The position numbers and the translations under genes were made by a program. The notes below the pieces were generated by a model that worked only from the letters and a program-made list of their open reading frames with translations, made no database searches and had not been told where the DNA came from. Shown in pieces: positions 1 through 9,407 of a DNA stretch of 22,290 nucleotides; position 1 is the first letter of the stretch; every line of letters begins with the position of its first letter. Source of the DNA: Bacilli bacterium (lineage in GTDB: Bacteria > Bacillota_I > Bacilli_A > RF39 > UBA660); NCBI GenBank assembly GCA_028708945.1, contig JAQVXV010000013.1, positions 1-22,290 on the forward strand, read 5' to 3'.

Positions 1-208
1 TCTAATTTATTTACTATTTTATCATACTTTTAATTTTTTTACATCGAAAAAGTTCCCTAACTGTGGAACTTAGTCTTACTTTTTTAAATTTTATTTTTAA
101 ACTGGAATTTACTTATTTACTTCACCAGATGTAATTAATATATAAAAATCAACTTCATAAGTTTTTGGTCGGTGTTCACAAAATCTTAATAAATAAAAAA
201 ATTATTAC
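1..208. other. Left flank without a gene
   Basis: I see no convincing coding frame here. It is strongly AT-rich. The one clear structure is a hairpin at 50-71 (AAGTTCC, 8-nt loop, GGAACTT). Read on the minus strand it is followed by TTTTTCG, so it could be a weak minus-strand terminator. This stretch should be chromosomal sequence left of the inserted element if the 34-bp repeat at 209-242 is the junction; that is inference. Confidence 0.4.
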
Positions 209-242
209 AACAAAAATGGAGCCTCTCGGCTCCTTCAGGGGG
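209..242. repeat. Left copy of 34-bp direct repeat (attL candidate)
   Basis: A 34-bp sequence identical to 17728-17761. Its centre is a perfect hairpin, GGAGCC-TCTC-GGCTCC (218-233). On the minus strand the stem is followed by ATTTTTGTT, so it looks like an intrinsic terminator for minus-strand transcripts. The right copy lies just downstream of the chromosomal recG-DUF975 genes, where their terminator belongs. The simplest reading is that an element integrated at this terminator and duplicated it. The identity is seen directly; the att role is inferred. Confidence 0.7.
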
Positions 243-280
243 CGCCTTGGAAGCAGTTTTTACTAATTTAGAAAATATTA

Positions 281-303
281 AAACCCTTATAAAATAAGGG
301 TTT
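281..303. terminator. Hairpin, bidirectional terminator-like
   Basis: A perfect 10-bp stem with a 3-nt loop: AAACCCTTAT / ATAAGGGTTT. On the minus strand it is followed by a T-rich stretch (TTTTAATATTTTC). A second stem lies beside it (TTTAGCA 307-313 with TGCTAAA 329-335). Together they would stop minus-strand transcription leaving the left end of the element, including any read-through from the R-M operon. Confidence 0.5.
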
Positions 304-342
304 GTGTTTAGCAGAGTTTATAGAGGTTTGCTAAAATTTAGT

Positions 343-432
343 GTAATTTAAAGTTTTTCGTACCTAAAAGTGTACCTAAAATTTTTTGAATTATTTCTTG
401 TACTGCTTTAATATTTTTTAATTTATTTTGTT
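343..432 (-). pseudogene. Possible C-terminal remnant of another integrase
   Basis: A short minus-strand open stretch ending at a TAA at 343-345 encodes a tail reading NIKAVQEIIQKILGTLLGTK and a few more residues. Tyrosine integrases of phages and integrative elements often end in a GTxLGT-type tail, and such genes usually end close to an attachment site, as here (about 100 bp away). An in-frame stop lies just upstream and no catalytic motif can be read in the preceding sequence, so only the tail survives, if it is real. The full-length integrase of this element (11.5-12.8 kb) has a different C-terminus. This may be a chance reading of an AT-rich region. Confidence 0.25.
359..381. repeat. 23-bp repeat, left copy (tandem GTACCTAAAA)
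   Basis: A 23-bp sequence found again, exactly and in the same orientation, at 17674-17696. It contains GTACCTAAAA twice, 12 bp apart. It lies 117 bp inside the left 34-bp repeat, while the right copy lies 31 bp inside the right one. Possible roles are integrase or excisionase binding sites at both ends of the element, or the true recombination core. On the minus strand this copy encodes the LGTLLGT part of the possible integrase tail. Confidence 0.6.
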
Positions 433-603
433 AAAAATTATCCATAAATTTCAAATAATTTTGCGAAATAGTATATTTACATATATATTACGAATATTAT
501 TTAATGGTATCTATTACCATGGTTTGACAATCGTCATAAAATATGATACCATTTAATTAGCTCAGATGCCATGTTGCATTCCAGAGGTCAGGCGATGTTA
601 TAA

Positions 604-1134
604 CTAGTTTATAGCATCGTCTTTATTTTGGCTATTAATATAATTTTTATAATCGTTATTATAATTATATATCTTATATTTTTCATCAATATAAAAAGCA
701 GTTATCAATTTCATCTTTTTTCCTTCGTCTTCTAAGACAACCATATAAAGATACTCTTCAGAAAAAAAGTGATATCTTTTTTTTCCATGAATTTTTTTAA
801 AGAACATTTTAATTTTACAATTATTCATGCAAGTTTCACATTCTAAATAGTTTTCAATTATACTTTTAGGATATTTAATTCTTTCAGCTCTTCGAAAATT
901 AGTTATATCTTTTTTATCACCACATATTACATGAAAAAATGTCTCCGACTTATTGTCAACGATTGTATTAAAATCCAAGTATACCTTTTTCTTCAAAAAA
1001 AATACCCCTTTGTCAATAAAATCTTCGACAAAAATTTTATACAAATTTTCAATATATTCATCATATGATTTTTTATCAATTACATCTGGAGCATTAACGA
1101 TATCTGGAATACATTTGCAATCATTCTGTTTCAT
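604..1134 (-). CDS. Small protein, possibly RelE/barnase-like nuclease family
   Basis: A 176-aa protein at the end of the R-M operon. Its start overlaps the end of the DUF3800 gene by 14 bp, so the two are translationally coupled. The core reads ETFFHVICG (64-72), RRAERIKYPKSIIEN (81-95) and then alternating strands ending in LITAFYI (143-149). That layout resembles the phage and plasmid proteins grouped as PBECR (barnase-EndoU-ColicinE5/D-RelE-like) nucleases, as I remember the family, not from a search. Three cysteines (C99, C102, C106) form a possible CxxCxxxC cluster. The last codons fall in an imperfect inverted repeat around 591-618. If the family guess is right, it could be an RNase with the DUF3800 protein as partner or antagonist. 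It could equally be an unrelated hypothetical protein. Confidence 0.55.
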   Translation of the reverse strand: MKQNDCKCIPDIVNAPDVIDKKSYDEYIENLYKIFVEDFIDKGVFFLKKKVYLDFNTIVDNKSETFFHVICGDKKDITNFRRAERIKYPKSIIENYLECETCMNNCKIKMFFKKIHGKKRYHFFSEEYLYMVVLEDEGKKMKLITAFYIDEKYKIYNYNNDYKNYINSQNKDDAIN

Positions 1135-1819
1135 TTGGTATCCAAACTAATATATTAAATTTATTCTTGTTATAAGGTGTTGTTTCATCTATTCCATCAA
1201 TCACATTATTTTTAATAAAATCAACGATTTGTAATTTTGCTTTACTACCATCTGCTCCATTTTTATGATATTGTAATGCACCTAATAACACATCAGTCAC
1301 CTGCAAAATATAACTTTCATTTGAGGAGATTGGTTGGATTTTTCTTATTGTTTTATTATTAGTATCCTTCAACTTCAATCTTAAATATTTAGCAACTCTT
1401 TGAAAATTTTCATAAGAATTAGTATCTTTAATATCTGGATATATTTCATAATTATTATCATTGGAAATAAAATATCTTATCATTTCATAATACATTTTAT
1501 GATACCATTCATCATGAGTTTGATGAAATTTTTCATGATTTAAGATTCTTTTGTCACAAATTATTGCCCTAAAACGCAAATTTGGATTAATGAAAAAATA
1601 TCTTAACAATTCAATGTAAAAATTTAATTTGCTATCCGATATTTTTGTCCATTTAATTTCAGATGTATACTTTAACCCATATTGTTTTTTTAAATTTTTT
1701 ATATATTTTACTATATGATTTACTTCATTTTTAGGGCAATAAACAGCACCTAATATCATATAATTTTTTTTATCGTTTTGCATATGGCAAGTTTCATCAC
1801 AATAAACTTTATATTCCAC
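1121..1819 (-). CDS. DUF3800 domain protein
   Basis: A 232-aa protein with DUF3800 hallmarks: an N-terminal YCDET (D8, E9), a central EIKW (54-57), an acidic YPDIKD (127-132) and the C-terminal QVTDVLLGA (173-181), whose aspartate (D176) would complete an acidic set. The family is thought to have an RNase H-like fold and is common on mobile elements and next to defence genes; its activity is not settled. The start is GTG at 1819, 47 bp after hsdR, with a modest GAGATGAG purine stretch upstream. In the gap is a palindrome, TGGAAT-CAA-ATTCCA (1839-1853). The gene probably belongs to the long R-M transcript and is coupled to the small gene after it. Confidence 0.8.
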   Translation of the reverse strand: MEYKVYCDETCHMQNDKKNYMILGAVYCPKNEVNHIVKYIKNLKKQYGLKYTSEIKWTKISDSKLNFYIELLRYFFINPNLRFRAIICDKRILNHEKFHQTHDEWYHKMYYEMIRYFISNDNNYEIYPDIKDTNSYENFQRVAKYLRLKLKDTNNKTIRKIQPISSNESYILQVTDVLLGALQYHKNGADGSKAKLQIVDFIKNNVIDGIDETTPYNKNKFNILVWIPNETE

Positions 1820-1866
1820 GATCTCATCTCGCTTTCAATGGAATCAAATTCCACAATTAACTTAAT

Positions 1867-4800
1867 TTAAATTTTATTGCCAGATATACTAAAGAATTTA
1901 TCAAAGAACTCCATTAATCTATCAATGACTTTATTCTTTTTACTTAATCTTGCTTGATCTTTAGTAAACATAGACATTGGTGGTAGCATTGATGATATTT
2001 CAGTACCATCAGTTTCTACACTCCCCTTTTCAAATGATCTTTTTATAAACTTATAAGTCTCATCTGAATTTAAGCTCTCATCTTCAATAATCTTATCTAA
2101 TTCTTCTTTTCTTTTACTGTTCATAAAGTTTTCAAAATCTGCATAAACATCTGAGCCATCATTTAATGAACTAATAAAGTCCATGATTAAATCTTTCTTA
2201 TTTCTTAAGTCTGGACTAGACATAATAGCTTTATCAATAGTTACCAACACTTCATTATCTTGCATATTAGAATCATGATATATTTTTACTAATGCCAAAA
2301 TATAATCAATATTAACTTCTATCTGCTTGATAAGTTCCATTTCAAATACTATATCTTCAGTTATATCTGTCGCTTCAACTTTGTCTTTTCTCTTAAATTC
2401 TTCATAAATATCTTGATACACTCCATGATAATCTTGAGTTTGACGATCATTTAATAGTTTTTCATCTTTAAATTGGTCAAATGAATTCAAAATATTTGTT
2501 ACCTTTAGAATTGCTCCATATAGTTTAACAAAATCTTTCTGATTCTGTTCACCAATAATAGCTTGTCCTACCGGATATTTTTCTTTTAACTCCTTAACTA
2601 ATTCTTCATATCCAACAAATGAATATCCATTATCGTTATATCCATGATAATAATCTTCATATGGCTTTAATAAAACTATTCCGGAAGCATTATTATCACC
2701 AAACAAAGCTAATGAATCATTCAAATCTTTTTCTAAATTTCTAAATGAAACAATATTCCCATATGTCTTTACTGAATTAAGAATTCTACTGGTTCTAGAA
2801 AACGCTTGAATTAAACCATGATATTTTAAGTTTTTATCAACCCACAATGTATTTAATGTTACTGCATCAAATCCTGTCAAGAACATGTTAGCAACTATTA
2901 AAATATCTATTTCTTTATTTTTCATTCTTAATGACACATCTTTATAATAGTTTTGGAATCTCTCACCTGAAGTATCATAACTTGTACCAAATAAATTATT
3001 ATAGTCAACTATGGCATTTTCTAAGAAGTCTCTATCACTTTTTGATAAAGCTTCCGTTGATTCTGAATTTTCATCAATCATGCCATTTTCTACTTCATCA
3101 TTAGCACCATAACTATAAATTAAAGCAATCTTTAAATTATGTTCAGGATTTTTTTTAAACTCTTCATAATATTTTTTAGCCATTTCTATTGATGAAACAG
3201 CAAAGATTGAATTAAATCCTTTAATATTCTTTTTTGCTTTAATTTGGTCTGCCTTTTTATTTTTAGCGACTTCTACTACATTTTCTAAAGTATTATAAAC
3301 ATAAGATTCATCTGTTTTTGTTTTAGATGCAAAATGTTCAATAATATAATTAGTTATTAAAGAAATTCTAATCTTATTATCATAAGCTTTTTCTCTATCA
3401 ATTGCGTATACTTGTTCATCTTTTACATTATCTTTAATATCCACTCTACCAACATACTCATATCTAAATGGTAATACATTTTTATCATTTATAGCATTAA
3501 CTATTGTATATGTATGGAGTTTAGCACCAAAAGTCTGCTCCGTAGTTCTCATTATACCTTTTTTAGTTTTAGCATTTTGAGCAAATATCGGAGTTCCAGT
3601 AAATCCAAAGATAATCCATTTTTTAAATTTTTTAACTATATTGTTGTGCATATCACCAAATTGACTTCTATGGCATTCATCAAATATAAAAATAACTTTT
3701 TTATTAAATGCTGAATGTGTAGCATTCTTTTTGATGAAATTATCTAATTTTTGAATAGTTGTTATAATTATTCTAGATTTAGTATCATCTAATTGTTCTT
3801 CTAATACTTTAGTATTAGCATTTGAATTAGCACAATTCTTTTTAAATCTATCATATTCTTTCATTGTTTGATAGTCTAAGTCTTTTCTATCAACAACAAA
3901 TATTACCTTATCAATAAATTCTAAATTACTAGCTATTTGAGCTGTTTTAAATGAGGTTAATGTTTTACCAGAACCTGTTGTATGCCATATATATCCACCA
4001 GCTTCAATAGTACCAAATCTATTATAATTATTGGATATTTCAATCTTATTAATAATCTTTTCAGTGGCAGTAATTTGATATGGTCTCATTACTAGCAAAT
4101 CTTCTTCAGAAGTAAAAACACAATACTTAGTTAATATATTTAATATTGTTCTTTTACAAAAGAAAGTTTTAGCAAAGTCAATTAAATCTGGTATCCCATT
4201 ATTACTTTGATCAGCCCAATAAGAAGTAAATTCATATGAATTAGATTTATTAACTGTCAAATTATTTAAATGTTTCTCTCTTGTTGTGTTTGAATAATAT
4301 TTAGTAAATGTTCCATTACTTATAACAAAAATCTGAACATAATTAAACAAACCGCATCCAGCCCAAAAAGAATCTCTTTGATATCTATCTATTTGGTTAA
4401 ATGCTTGTCTTAATTCTACTCCTCTTCTTTTTAGTTCAATGTGAACTAAAGGAAGTCCATTTACTAGTACTGATACATCATATCTATTACTTCTCATATC
4501 AGTTTCTACTTCATACTGATTTATAACTTGAAGATTATTGTTATGAATATTATCTTTATCAATCAAATAAATATTTCGTAATTCTCCACTATCTAAAGTT
4601 AAGGAATATTTATAATCTTCTTGTATTTTTCTTGTCTTCTCAACTATACCATCGTTTGAATTAACAATATAACTATTAAATAAATTATCCCATTCATTTT
4701 CAGTAAACTTAATCTTATTTAATCTTTCTAACTCTCTTCTTAAATTGCTTATTAAATCTTTTTCATTATTTATTTTTAAATATTCATAAGACTCTTCTTG

Positions 4801-4923
4801 TAACTCCTTAATAAACTCTCTTTCAAGTTGAGCTTCGCTTTGATAAGAAGTTGCTTTAGAATTTAACGATTTATATTCTGCTAATACAGTTGAATTGTCA
4901 TTTTCAGATATAATATTATTCAT
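1867..4923 (-). CDS. hsdR: Type I restriction enzyme, R subunit
   Basis: The motor and nuclease subunit of a type I restriction-modification complex (R2M2S). It translocates DNA using ATP and cuts away from the recognition site. From the chosen start it is 1018 aa, the size of EcoR124I-type R subunits. The N-terminal nuclease domain shows D149 and ELK (163-165). The helicase core has Walker A HTTGSGKT (314-321), DECH (415-418) and TGTP (442-445), followed by a long helical C-terminus that docks on the methylase. The frame extends upstream to 4980, but ATG 4923 has a GGAGG six bases ahead and overlaps the previous gene's stop by a few bases, so it is the better start. No disabling change is visible, so the enzyme should be active. 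Confidence 0.95.
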   Translation of the reverse strand: MNNIISENDNSTVLAEYKSLNSKATSYQSEAQLEREFIKELQEESYEYLKINNEKDLISNLRRELERLNKIKFTENEWDNLFNSYIVNSNDGIVEKTRKIQEDYKYSLTLDSGELRNIYLIDKDNIHNNNLQVINQYEVETDMRSNRYDVSVLVNGLPLVHIELKRRGVELRQAFNQIDRYQRDSFWAGCGLFNYVQIFVISNGTFTKYYSNTTREKHLNNLTVNKSNSYEFTSYWADQSNNGIPDLIDFAKTFFCKRTILNILTKYCVFTSEEDLLVMRPYQITATEKIINKIEISNNYNRFGTIEAGGYIWHTTGSGKTLTSFKTAQIASNLEFIDKVIFVVDRKDLDYQTMKEYDRFKKNCANSNANTKVLEEQLDDTKSRIIITTIQKLDNFIKKNATHSAFNKKVIFIFDECHRSQFGDMHNNIVKKFKKWIIFGFTGTPIFAQNAKTKKGIMRTTEQTFGAKLHTYTIVNAINDKNVLPFRYEYVGRVDIKDNVKDEQVYAIDREKAYDNKIRISLITNYIIEHFASKTKTDESYVYNTLENVVEVAKNKKADQIKAKKNIKGFNSIFAVSSIEMAKKYYEEFKKNPEHNLKIALIYSYGANDEVENGMIDENSESTEALSKSDRDFLENAIVDYNNLFGTSYDTSGERFQNYYKDVSLRMKNKEIDILIVANMFLTGFDAVTLNTLWVDKNLKYHGLIQAFSRTSRILNSVKTYGNIVSFRNLEKDLNDSLALFGDNNASGIVLLKPYEDYYHGYNDNGYSFVGYEELVKELKEKYPVGQAIIGEQNQKDFVKLYGAILKVTNILNSFDQFKDEKLLNDRQTQDYHGVYQDIYEEFKRKDKVEATDITEDIVFEMELIKQIEVNIDYILALVKIYHDSNMQDNEVLVTIDKAIMSSPDLRNKKDLIMDFISSLNDGSDVYADFENFMNSKRKEELDKIIEDESLNSDETYKFIKRSFEKGSVETDGTEISSMLPPMSMFTKDQARLSKKNKVIDRLMEFFDKFFSISGNKI

Positions 4924-6067
4924 TTGGAACCTCCATCTTTTCTTGCTCGCATTTTTCCATATAACAGGCAGCAGATACAAGTAATTTTATCTCATCAAAT
5001 TCCATATCGCGTGGTAAAATTTTCACCCATTTTTTAGCAAACTCCTTTGCAAAAAATTCTGCTTGTGTCAATCCCCACTCTATATTAGAAGAATCACTTT
5101 CAGAATCTAAGTAGCAATATATTTTTTCTAGCTGATAATCTGCCATTTTATGCATAATATTTGGTCTAACATTTATAACTTCATTAATTATACTGCTATA
5201 TGAGTCATAGTCCATATTATCAATGGCATCACAAATATTAGGTATAATTTTAATAATTGATTCTCTATATTTAATAATAATGCCCTTATTTTCAAGTGTT
5301 GTTGTTTTACATCTAAGATATTTTATTGCCTCATCAATTTCATAATGATCAATATATCGTTCATCTAAAATATTAACAATATCTTCCAGTGTCTCGATCG
5401 GTGGTAAATTACGATTTACATTTCTTTGTTTCCAAATGTTTTCTTTATCCCTTACAATTTGGTTTACTCTGTCAATTGCCTTATTTAATAATTCATATTT
5501 TGTCTTTATATACTCTTTCAACACTGAAAAAGAAAATGTAAGATTTAATACACTGTCAAAACCTTCTCCTATATTGGAGTATATAATTACTCCTACGATA
5601 TCCTTATCAGCTACAATAACAAAAGGCGAATAATGTTTTTCTTTATCTTTTAAAAACTTTGCTCTATTTGTCTCAAACGGATGTGCAAAAACAAGCGAAC
5701 GAAAATATTCAAAAAACTTATCATCAGTAGGGCATCGTTTCTCAGTTAAATTCAATGGACTACTCATGCAAATATTCTTAAACAAAAGTTTATTATCATT
5801 ATCATAAGGTATTCCTAATTCGTCAAATATTTTATGTATTGCATCTACTACTATACAACCGAAAGTCATAAATATTATCAAATCTTCCTCTGTTTTAGGT
5901 GCATCTGAATGTGAATTAACATAACCAATGCAACTATCTAACCTATCCATAACTGCACAAAGAAGATTGAAATGTTGCCTAACCTGTTTATCTTTTGTAA
6001 AAATATTGGTTTTATTAATAGCCTCTCTTAAATCTCTACATAATTTTTGATTTAGCATTGTATTCAC
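4916..6067 (-). CDS. Unknown protein inside the R-M operon, HEPN-like motif
   Basis: A 383-aa protein that I do not recognise by name, set between hsdS and hsdR. It overlaps the hsdS stop by 4 bp (GTGA) and overlaps the hsdR start, so it is translated with the enzyme. It looks all-helical. A conserved-looking segment, [19 protein letters not shown], contains R123-SLVFA-H129, matching the R-x4-6-H signature of HEPN ribonucleases. The N-terminal half ([12 protein letters not shown]) also suits a helical HEPN-like bundle. No signal peptide or membrane segment is seen. It could be an RNase or abortive-infection helper that fires if restriction fails, or a structural partner. The start may be GTG 6067 or ATG 6058; neither has a strong ribosome site, as is usual in coupled genes. 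The HEPN assignment rests on one short motif. Confidence 0.75.
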   Translation of the reverse strand: MNTMLNQKLCRDLREAINKTNIFTKDKQVRQHFNLLCAVMDRLDSCIGYVNSHSDAPKTEEDLIIFMTFGCIVVDAIHKIFDELGIPYDNDNKLLFKNICMSSPLNLTEKRCPTDDKFFEYFRSLVFAHPFETNRAKFLKDKEKHYSPFVIVADKDIVGVIIYSNIGEGFDSVLNLTFSFSVLKEYIKTKYELLNKAIDRVNQIVRDKENIWKQRNVNRNLPPIETLEDIVNILDERYIDHYEIDEAIKYLRCKTTTLENKGIIIKYRESIIKIIPNICDAIDNMDYDSYSSIINEVINVRPNIMHKMADYQLEKIYCYLDSESDSSNIEWGLTQAEFFAKEFAKKWVKILPRDMEFDEIKLLVSAACYMEKCEQEKMEVPNE

Positions 6068-7209
6068 ACTCTTATCTCATCGAAAGATAGTAATTTATTT
6101 CTATAATATTCATATTGTTTTCTTCGCAAGTTTATTTCTGCAGGTAATCCTTCTGATATATCATTAATTAATTTGTCAAATTTATCTAAGATACTGATTA
6201 TTCTTTCTTGTTCTTCTAAAGGAGGTAATGATATGTCATAGTTCATTACTAAATCTTTATCCCCTCTAGGCATCTTTGCACCTTTAGAATTGCTGTTAAC
6301 ATATTCAAAGAATTTATCTGATGCTAAAATATGATACAAAAACCTCGGTAATAATTCTTTTGTATTATTAACACGAATATCTAGAACATCACCATTTGTT
6401 CCTCCATCAATATTAGCTAGCCATATTTTTTTCAAATAAGGTCTTATATTTCCAATCAAAATATCGTTTTTTATAAACTTTGTACTATTTCCATTTTTAG
6501 GAATATAGTTTGCATTTGTTCTTCCTTTTTTATTTTGTAATAAGTTTTCCACACTTATATAATTATCTTCATTTAAGTATTCAAATGATATTCTATCTCT
6601 TGAATACCTTGATATTTCTATTAATTTCTTCGTCTCATATTTTTTGTGTTCTAAATCTAATAAAACCCCACGATAAAACTCGTATTGACTCTTTCTCGCT
6701 TCTAGCTCCGCTTCTAGCTCCGCTTCTAGCTCTCCAAATTTATCAAGAATTTCAGTTATTTCATTTTGTACATCTTTTGATGGTAAAGGTATTTTGAATT
6801 CACTATATGTTTGTATCCATTGTCTTGCGTGCTCTTTTGGAATATACAATATATTTTGCATACAATGATAAATATACTTAAAATTGTCATTAGTTTTTTG
6901 GATAAGAATTTTCATTGCAGAAGACTTAACTTTAAATTTAAAGTCTACCCAATGATTTGATGTGGTAAAATCATCGAAAATTATAACTGGATGAATTTTA
7001 CTTGCTTCATATATCCCATTAATTTCGTTTGTATAACCCAAAATAAATGTCTGGCCTGCAGTTAATACTGGGATTAAATATGAATTATCATAATCATTAC
7101 TATCAACAATATATTTAGTAGGTTGTATATAGTCTAATAACTCACCTAACTTTTTATATTTAACTCCATTAGGACATTTTTCTTTTATTAAATCGTTTAG
7201 ACTACTCAT
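6064..7209 (-). CDS. hsdS: Type I restriction enzyme, specificity subunit
   Basis: The 381-aa DNA-recognition subunit that directs both methylation and cutting. It has the expected two target-recognition domains (about 15-150 and 190-335), each followed by a conserved helical spacer: [10 protein letters not shown]... in the middle and [20 protein letters not shown] near the end, both leading to RKxQYExYR. The central spacer carries ELEA three times (160-171), encoded by perfect 12-bp repeats. The ATG at 7209 follows GGGAGA and overlaps the hsdM stop by 8 bp. Only one hsdS gene is present, and I see no partial copies or inverted repeats for shuffling by inversion. The sequence recognised cannot be read from this. 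Confidence 0.95.
   Translation of the reverse strand: MSSLNDLIKEKCPNGVKYKKLGELLDYIQPTKYIVDSNDYDNSYLIPVLTAGQTFILGYTNEINGIYEASKIHPVIIFDDFTTSNHWVDFKFKVKSSAMKILIQKTNDNFKYIYHCMQNILYIPKEHARQWIQTYSEFKIPLPSKDVQNEITEILDKFGELEAELEAELEARKSQYEFYRGVLLDLEHKKYETKKLIEISRYSRDRISFEYLNEDNYISVENLLQNKKGRTNANYIPKNGNSTKFIKNDILIGNIRPYLKKIWLANIDGGTNGDVLDIRVNNTKELLPRFLYHILASDKFFEYVNSNSKGAKMPRGDKDLVMNYDISLPPLEEQERIISILDKFDKLINDISEGLPAEINLRRKQYEYYRNKLLSFDEIRV
6697..6732 (-). repeat. Three perfect 12-bp tandem repeats in hsdS
   Basis: CGCTTCTAGCTC occurs three times without a mismatch (6697-6708, 6709-6720, 6721-6732). Each copy is 12 bp, so changes in number keep the frame and add or remove ELEA in the central spacer helix. 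In EcoR124I and EcoR124/3I, two versus three copies of a TAEL repeat at this place change the spacing of the DNA target by one base. Slipped-strand change in copy number is the likely source of variation. Confidence 0.9.
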
Positions 7210-8773
7210 AAGAATCTCCCTCTAATTCTTTAATAATTGCATCAAGTTCAATTCTTATTTTTGACTCGCTTTTAACAACGTCTTCTATTCTTTTGTTTAA
7301 TTCTTTAATATCTATTTTTTCTTCTTTTGATTCTGATTTTAAATATGAATTAACTGATATATTATAATCATTATTAGATATTTCTTCATTAGAAATTAAT
7401 ACTGATTTATAATCAACATTCTTTCTATACTCTAATAACTTTAAAATATTATTTATATTCTCATCAGATAATTTGTTTTTATTTGTATTTCTGACAAATT
7501 CATTTGAAGCATCAATAAATAAAATATTATTATCGCCTTTTGATTTTTTTAATACCAAAATACATGTTGATATTCCTGTTCCAAAAAATAAATCTGATGG
7601 TAATTGAATAACAGAATCGATAAAGTTGTTATCAACCATATATTTTCTAATTTTTTGTTCTGCACCACTACGATATAATACTCCAGGGAATTGTACAATA
7701 GCTGCAGTTCCTTTAGGACTTAGCCAAGATAGCATATGCATTGTAAAAGCCAAATCTGCTTTTGATTCAGGAGCCAAAATTCCAACTGGAGAAAATCTTT
7801 CATCATTTATTAATATTGGGTTAGACTTTCCTGCCCAACGGATTGAATATGGTGGGTTTGATACTATCGCATCAAATGGTTCATCATCCCAATGCATTGG
7901 ATTAACTAATGTATCACCTCTGGCTATATTAAATTTATTATAATTTATATCATGTAAAAACATATTAATTCTTGCGAGGTTATATGTAGTAAGATTTATT
8001 TCTTGTCCAAAATATCCTTGTTTAACGTTCTCTTTTCCTAATATTTTAGCGAACTTTAAAAGAAGAGATCCTGATCCACAACACGGATCATAAACTTTAT
8101 TTAATTCAGTCTTGCCCATTAATGTTATTTTAGCGAGCAATTCGCCAACTTCTTGAGGTGTGAAGAATTCTCCTCCAGATTTACCAGCATTAGAAGCATA
8201 CATTGTCATTAAGTATTCGTAAGCATCACCAAAAGTATCAATTGTATTATCTTTATAATCTCCTAATTTTAAGTCACCAATTGCATCTAACATTTTAACA
8301 AGTTTATCATTCTTTTCATCAACTGTATTACCTAATTTGTTTCCTTTAACATCAAAGTCATCAAACAAACCTTTAACATCATATTCTGAAGCTGTTCCTT
8401 TAGCTGATGATTCTATATTATCAAATATATTATTTATTGTCACATTTAAATCCGGATTGTTTTTAGCTCCCTTTCTAACGTTACAAAATAACTCACTTGG
8501 TAATATGAAAAACCCCTTGTCCTTTACAATATCTTCTTTTCCATACTCTGCCTCTTCATCTGATAAATTTCTATATTCAAAATCAGTTTCACCAGCTTTT
8601 CTTTGATTAGTGTTGATATAGTTTTCTATATTTTCAGAAATAAATCGATAAAACAGTAAACCCAAGACGTATTGTTTAAAATCCCATCCATCAACAGATC
8701 CCCTTAAATCATTTGCAATACGCCATATTGTCTTGTGTAATTCTTCTCTTTCACGTTCTTTATTATTATTCAT
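7202..8773 (-). CDS. hsdM: Type I restriction enzyme, methylase subunit
   Basis: The 523-aa modification subunit, close to the 520 aa of EcoR124I HsdM. It transfers a methyl group from S-adenosylmethionine to adenine N6 at the HsdS-defined site. An N-terminal helical domain (about 10-150) is followed by [10 protein letters not shown] (200-209), the SAM motif DPCCGSGS (229-236) and the catalytic NPPY (306-309), then a C-terminal helical part that meets HsdS. ATG 8773 has AAGGAGA seven bases upstream. It begins 52 bp after the Xre gene on the same strand, so it may share that transcript or use a weak promoter in the gap (TATAGT on the minus strand). All key motifs are intact. Confidence 0.96.
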   Translation of the reverse strand: MNNNKEREREELHKTIWRIANDLRGSVDGWDFKQYVLGLLFYRFISENIENYINTNQRKAGETDFEYRNLSDEEAEYGKEDIVKDKGFFILPSELFCNVRKGAKNNPDLNVTINNIFDNIESSAKGTASEYDVKGLFDDFDVKGNKLGNTVDEKNDKLVKMLDAIGDLKLGDYKDNTIDTFGDAYEYLMTMYASNAGKSGGEFFTPQEVGELLAKITLMGKTELNKVYDPCCGSGSLLLKFAKILGKENVKQGYFGQEINLTTYNLARINMFLHDINYNKFNIARGDTLVNPMHWDDEPFDAIVSNPPYSIRWAGKSNPILINDERFSPVGILAPESKADLAFTMHMLSWLSPKGTAAIVQFPGVLYRSGAEQKIRKYMVDNNFIDSVIQLPSDLFFGTGISTCILVLKKSKGDNNILFIDASNEFVRNTNKNKLSDENINNILKLLEYRKNVDYKSVLISNEEISNNDYNISVNSYLKSESKEEKIDIKELNKRIEDVVKSESKIRIELDAIIKELEGDSYE

Positions 8774-8825
8774 ATTCTTCTCCTTACCACATCACTATAA
8801 CGACAGATACTACCATTTTGTATTT

Positions 8826-9377
8826 TTATTTCTTAAAAAACTCATTTATACTTATTTGATACCATTCAGATAATAAACCAAGTTTATTGTTATCAATCTT
8901 GACTTCGCCAGATTCATATCTAGAATATGTTGATAAGTTTATATTTAATTTATCTGCTACTTGTTGTTGAGACTTATTATTCTTTAATCTATAAAATTTA
9001 ATTTTTTCTTTTATAATACTATTAACTTCATCAGCAAGCTCCTGTAAACTCTTTTCACCATAATCAATAGATTTAAACTTCTTATCTTTTTCTCTGTATT
9101 GAATTCTATCCTTTAGTTCTTTTAACTTTTCTTCTAAACCAGGATTTTTATTCAAGATGTTTTCTTCGAAGAAATCAAGAACTTCTTTTATTCCATATAA
9201 TCTAGATAAAATAAGAATTAAATATGCTGGGAATCTTCTTTTACTATTTTCATATTGCTTATATGTTGATCTACTAATATCTAAATAATTAGCAATATCA
9301 TTTTGAGATAAACCTGATTTTTCCCTTAGTAATTTTGCATTATATCCTAAGTGTTTATCAAAATCCTTATTATTCAT
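8826..9377 (-). CDS. Xre-family regulator with two HTH domains
   Basis: A protein of about 183 aa with two Cro/CI-type helix-turn-helix domains, one at each end: LSQNDIANYLDISRSTYKQYE near the N-terminus and KSQQQVADKLNINLSTYSRYE near the C-terminus, joined by a charged linker. The frame can start at GTG 9386, but ATG 9377 is better placed after AGAGGTG. It diverges from the mobilization genes and lies upstream of the R-M operon. Its promoter on the minus strand is TTCAAA-17-TATAAT (9408-9436), and a TTGCTTTTTTGAACC motif covers the -35 box. The natural reading is a self-repressing regulator of both directions. Two HTH domains in one chain could let one protein bind two half-sites. Confidence 0.85.
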   Translation of the reverse strand: MNNKDFDKHLGYNAKLLREKSGLSQNDIANYLDISRSTYKQYENSKRRFPAYLILILSRLYGIKEVLDFFEENILNKNPGLEEKLKELKDRIQYREKDKKFKSIDYGEKSLQELADEVNSIIKEKIKFYRLKNNKSQQQVADKLNINLSTYSRYESGEVKIDNNKLGLLSEWYQISINEFFKK

Positions 9378-9407
9378 AGAATTCACCTCTACTGTCCTCT
9401 TGATTTA

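Noticed and set aside
209..260. tmRNA or tRNA end as integration target
   Set aside because: The repeat has no CCA end, T-loop sequence or tmRNA tag frame; the hairpin plus T-run fits a terminator better.
4923..4980. Longer hsdR beginning at 4980
   Set aside because: The extra residues lie over the end of the preceding gene and have no ribosome site, whereas ATG 4923 has a GGAGG at good distance.
6064..7209. Phase-variable hsdS shuffling by inversion
   Set aside because: There is only one hsdS gene, no partial copies, no inverted repeats and no recombinase beside it. Only the 12-bp tandem repeat offers variation.
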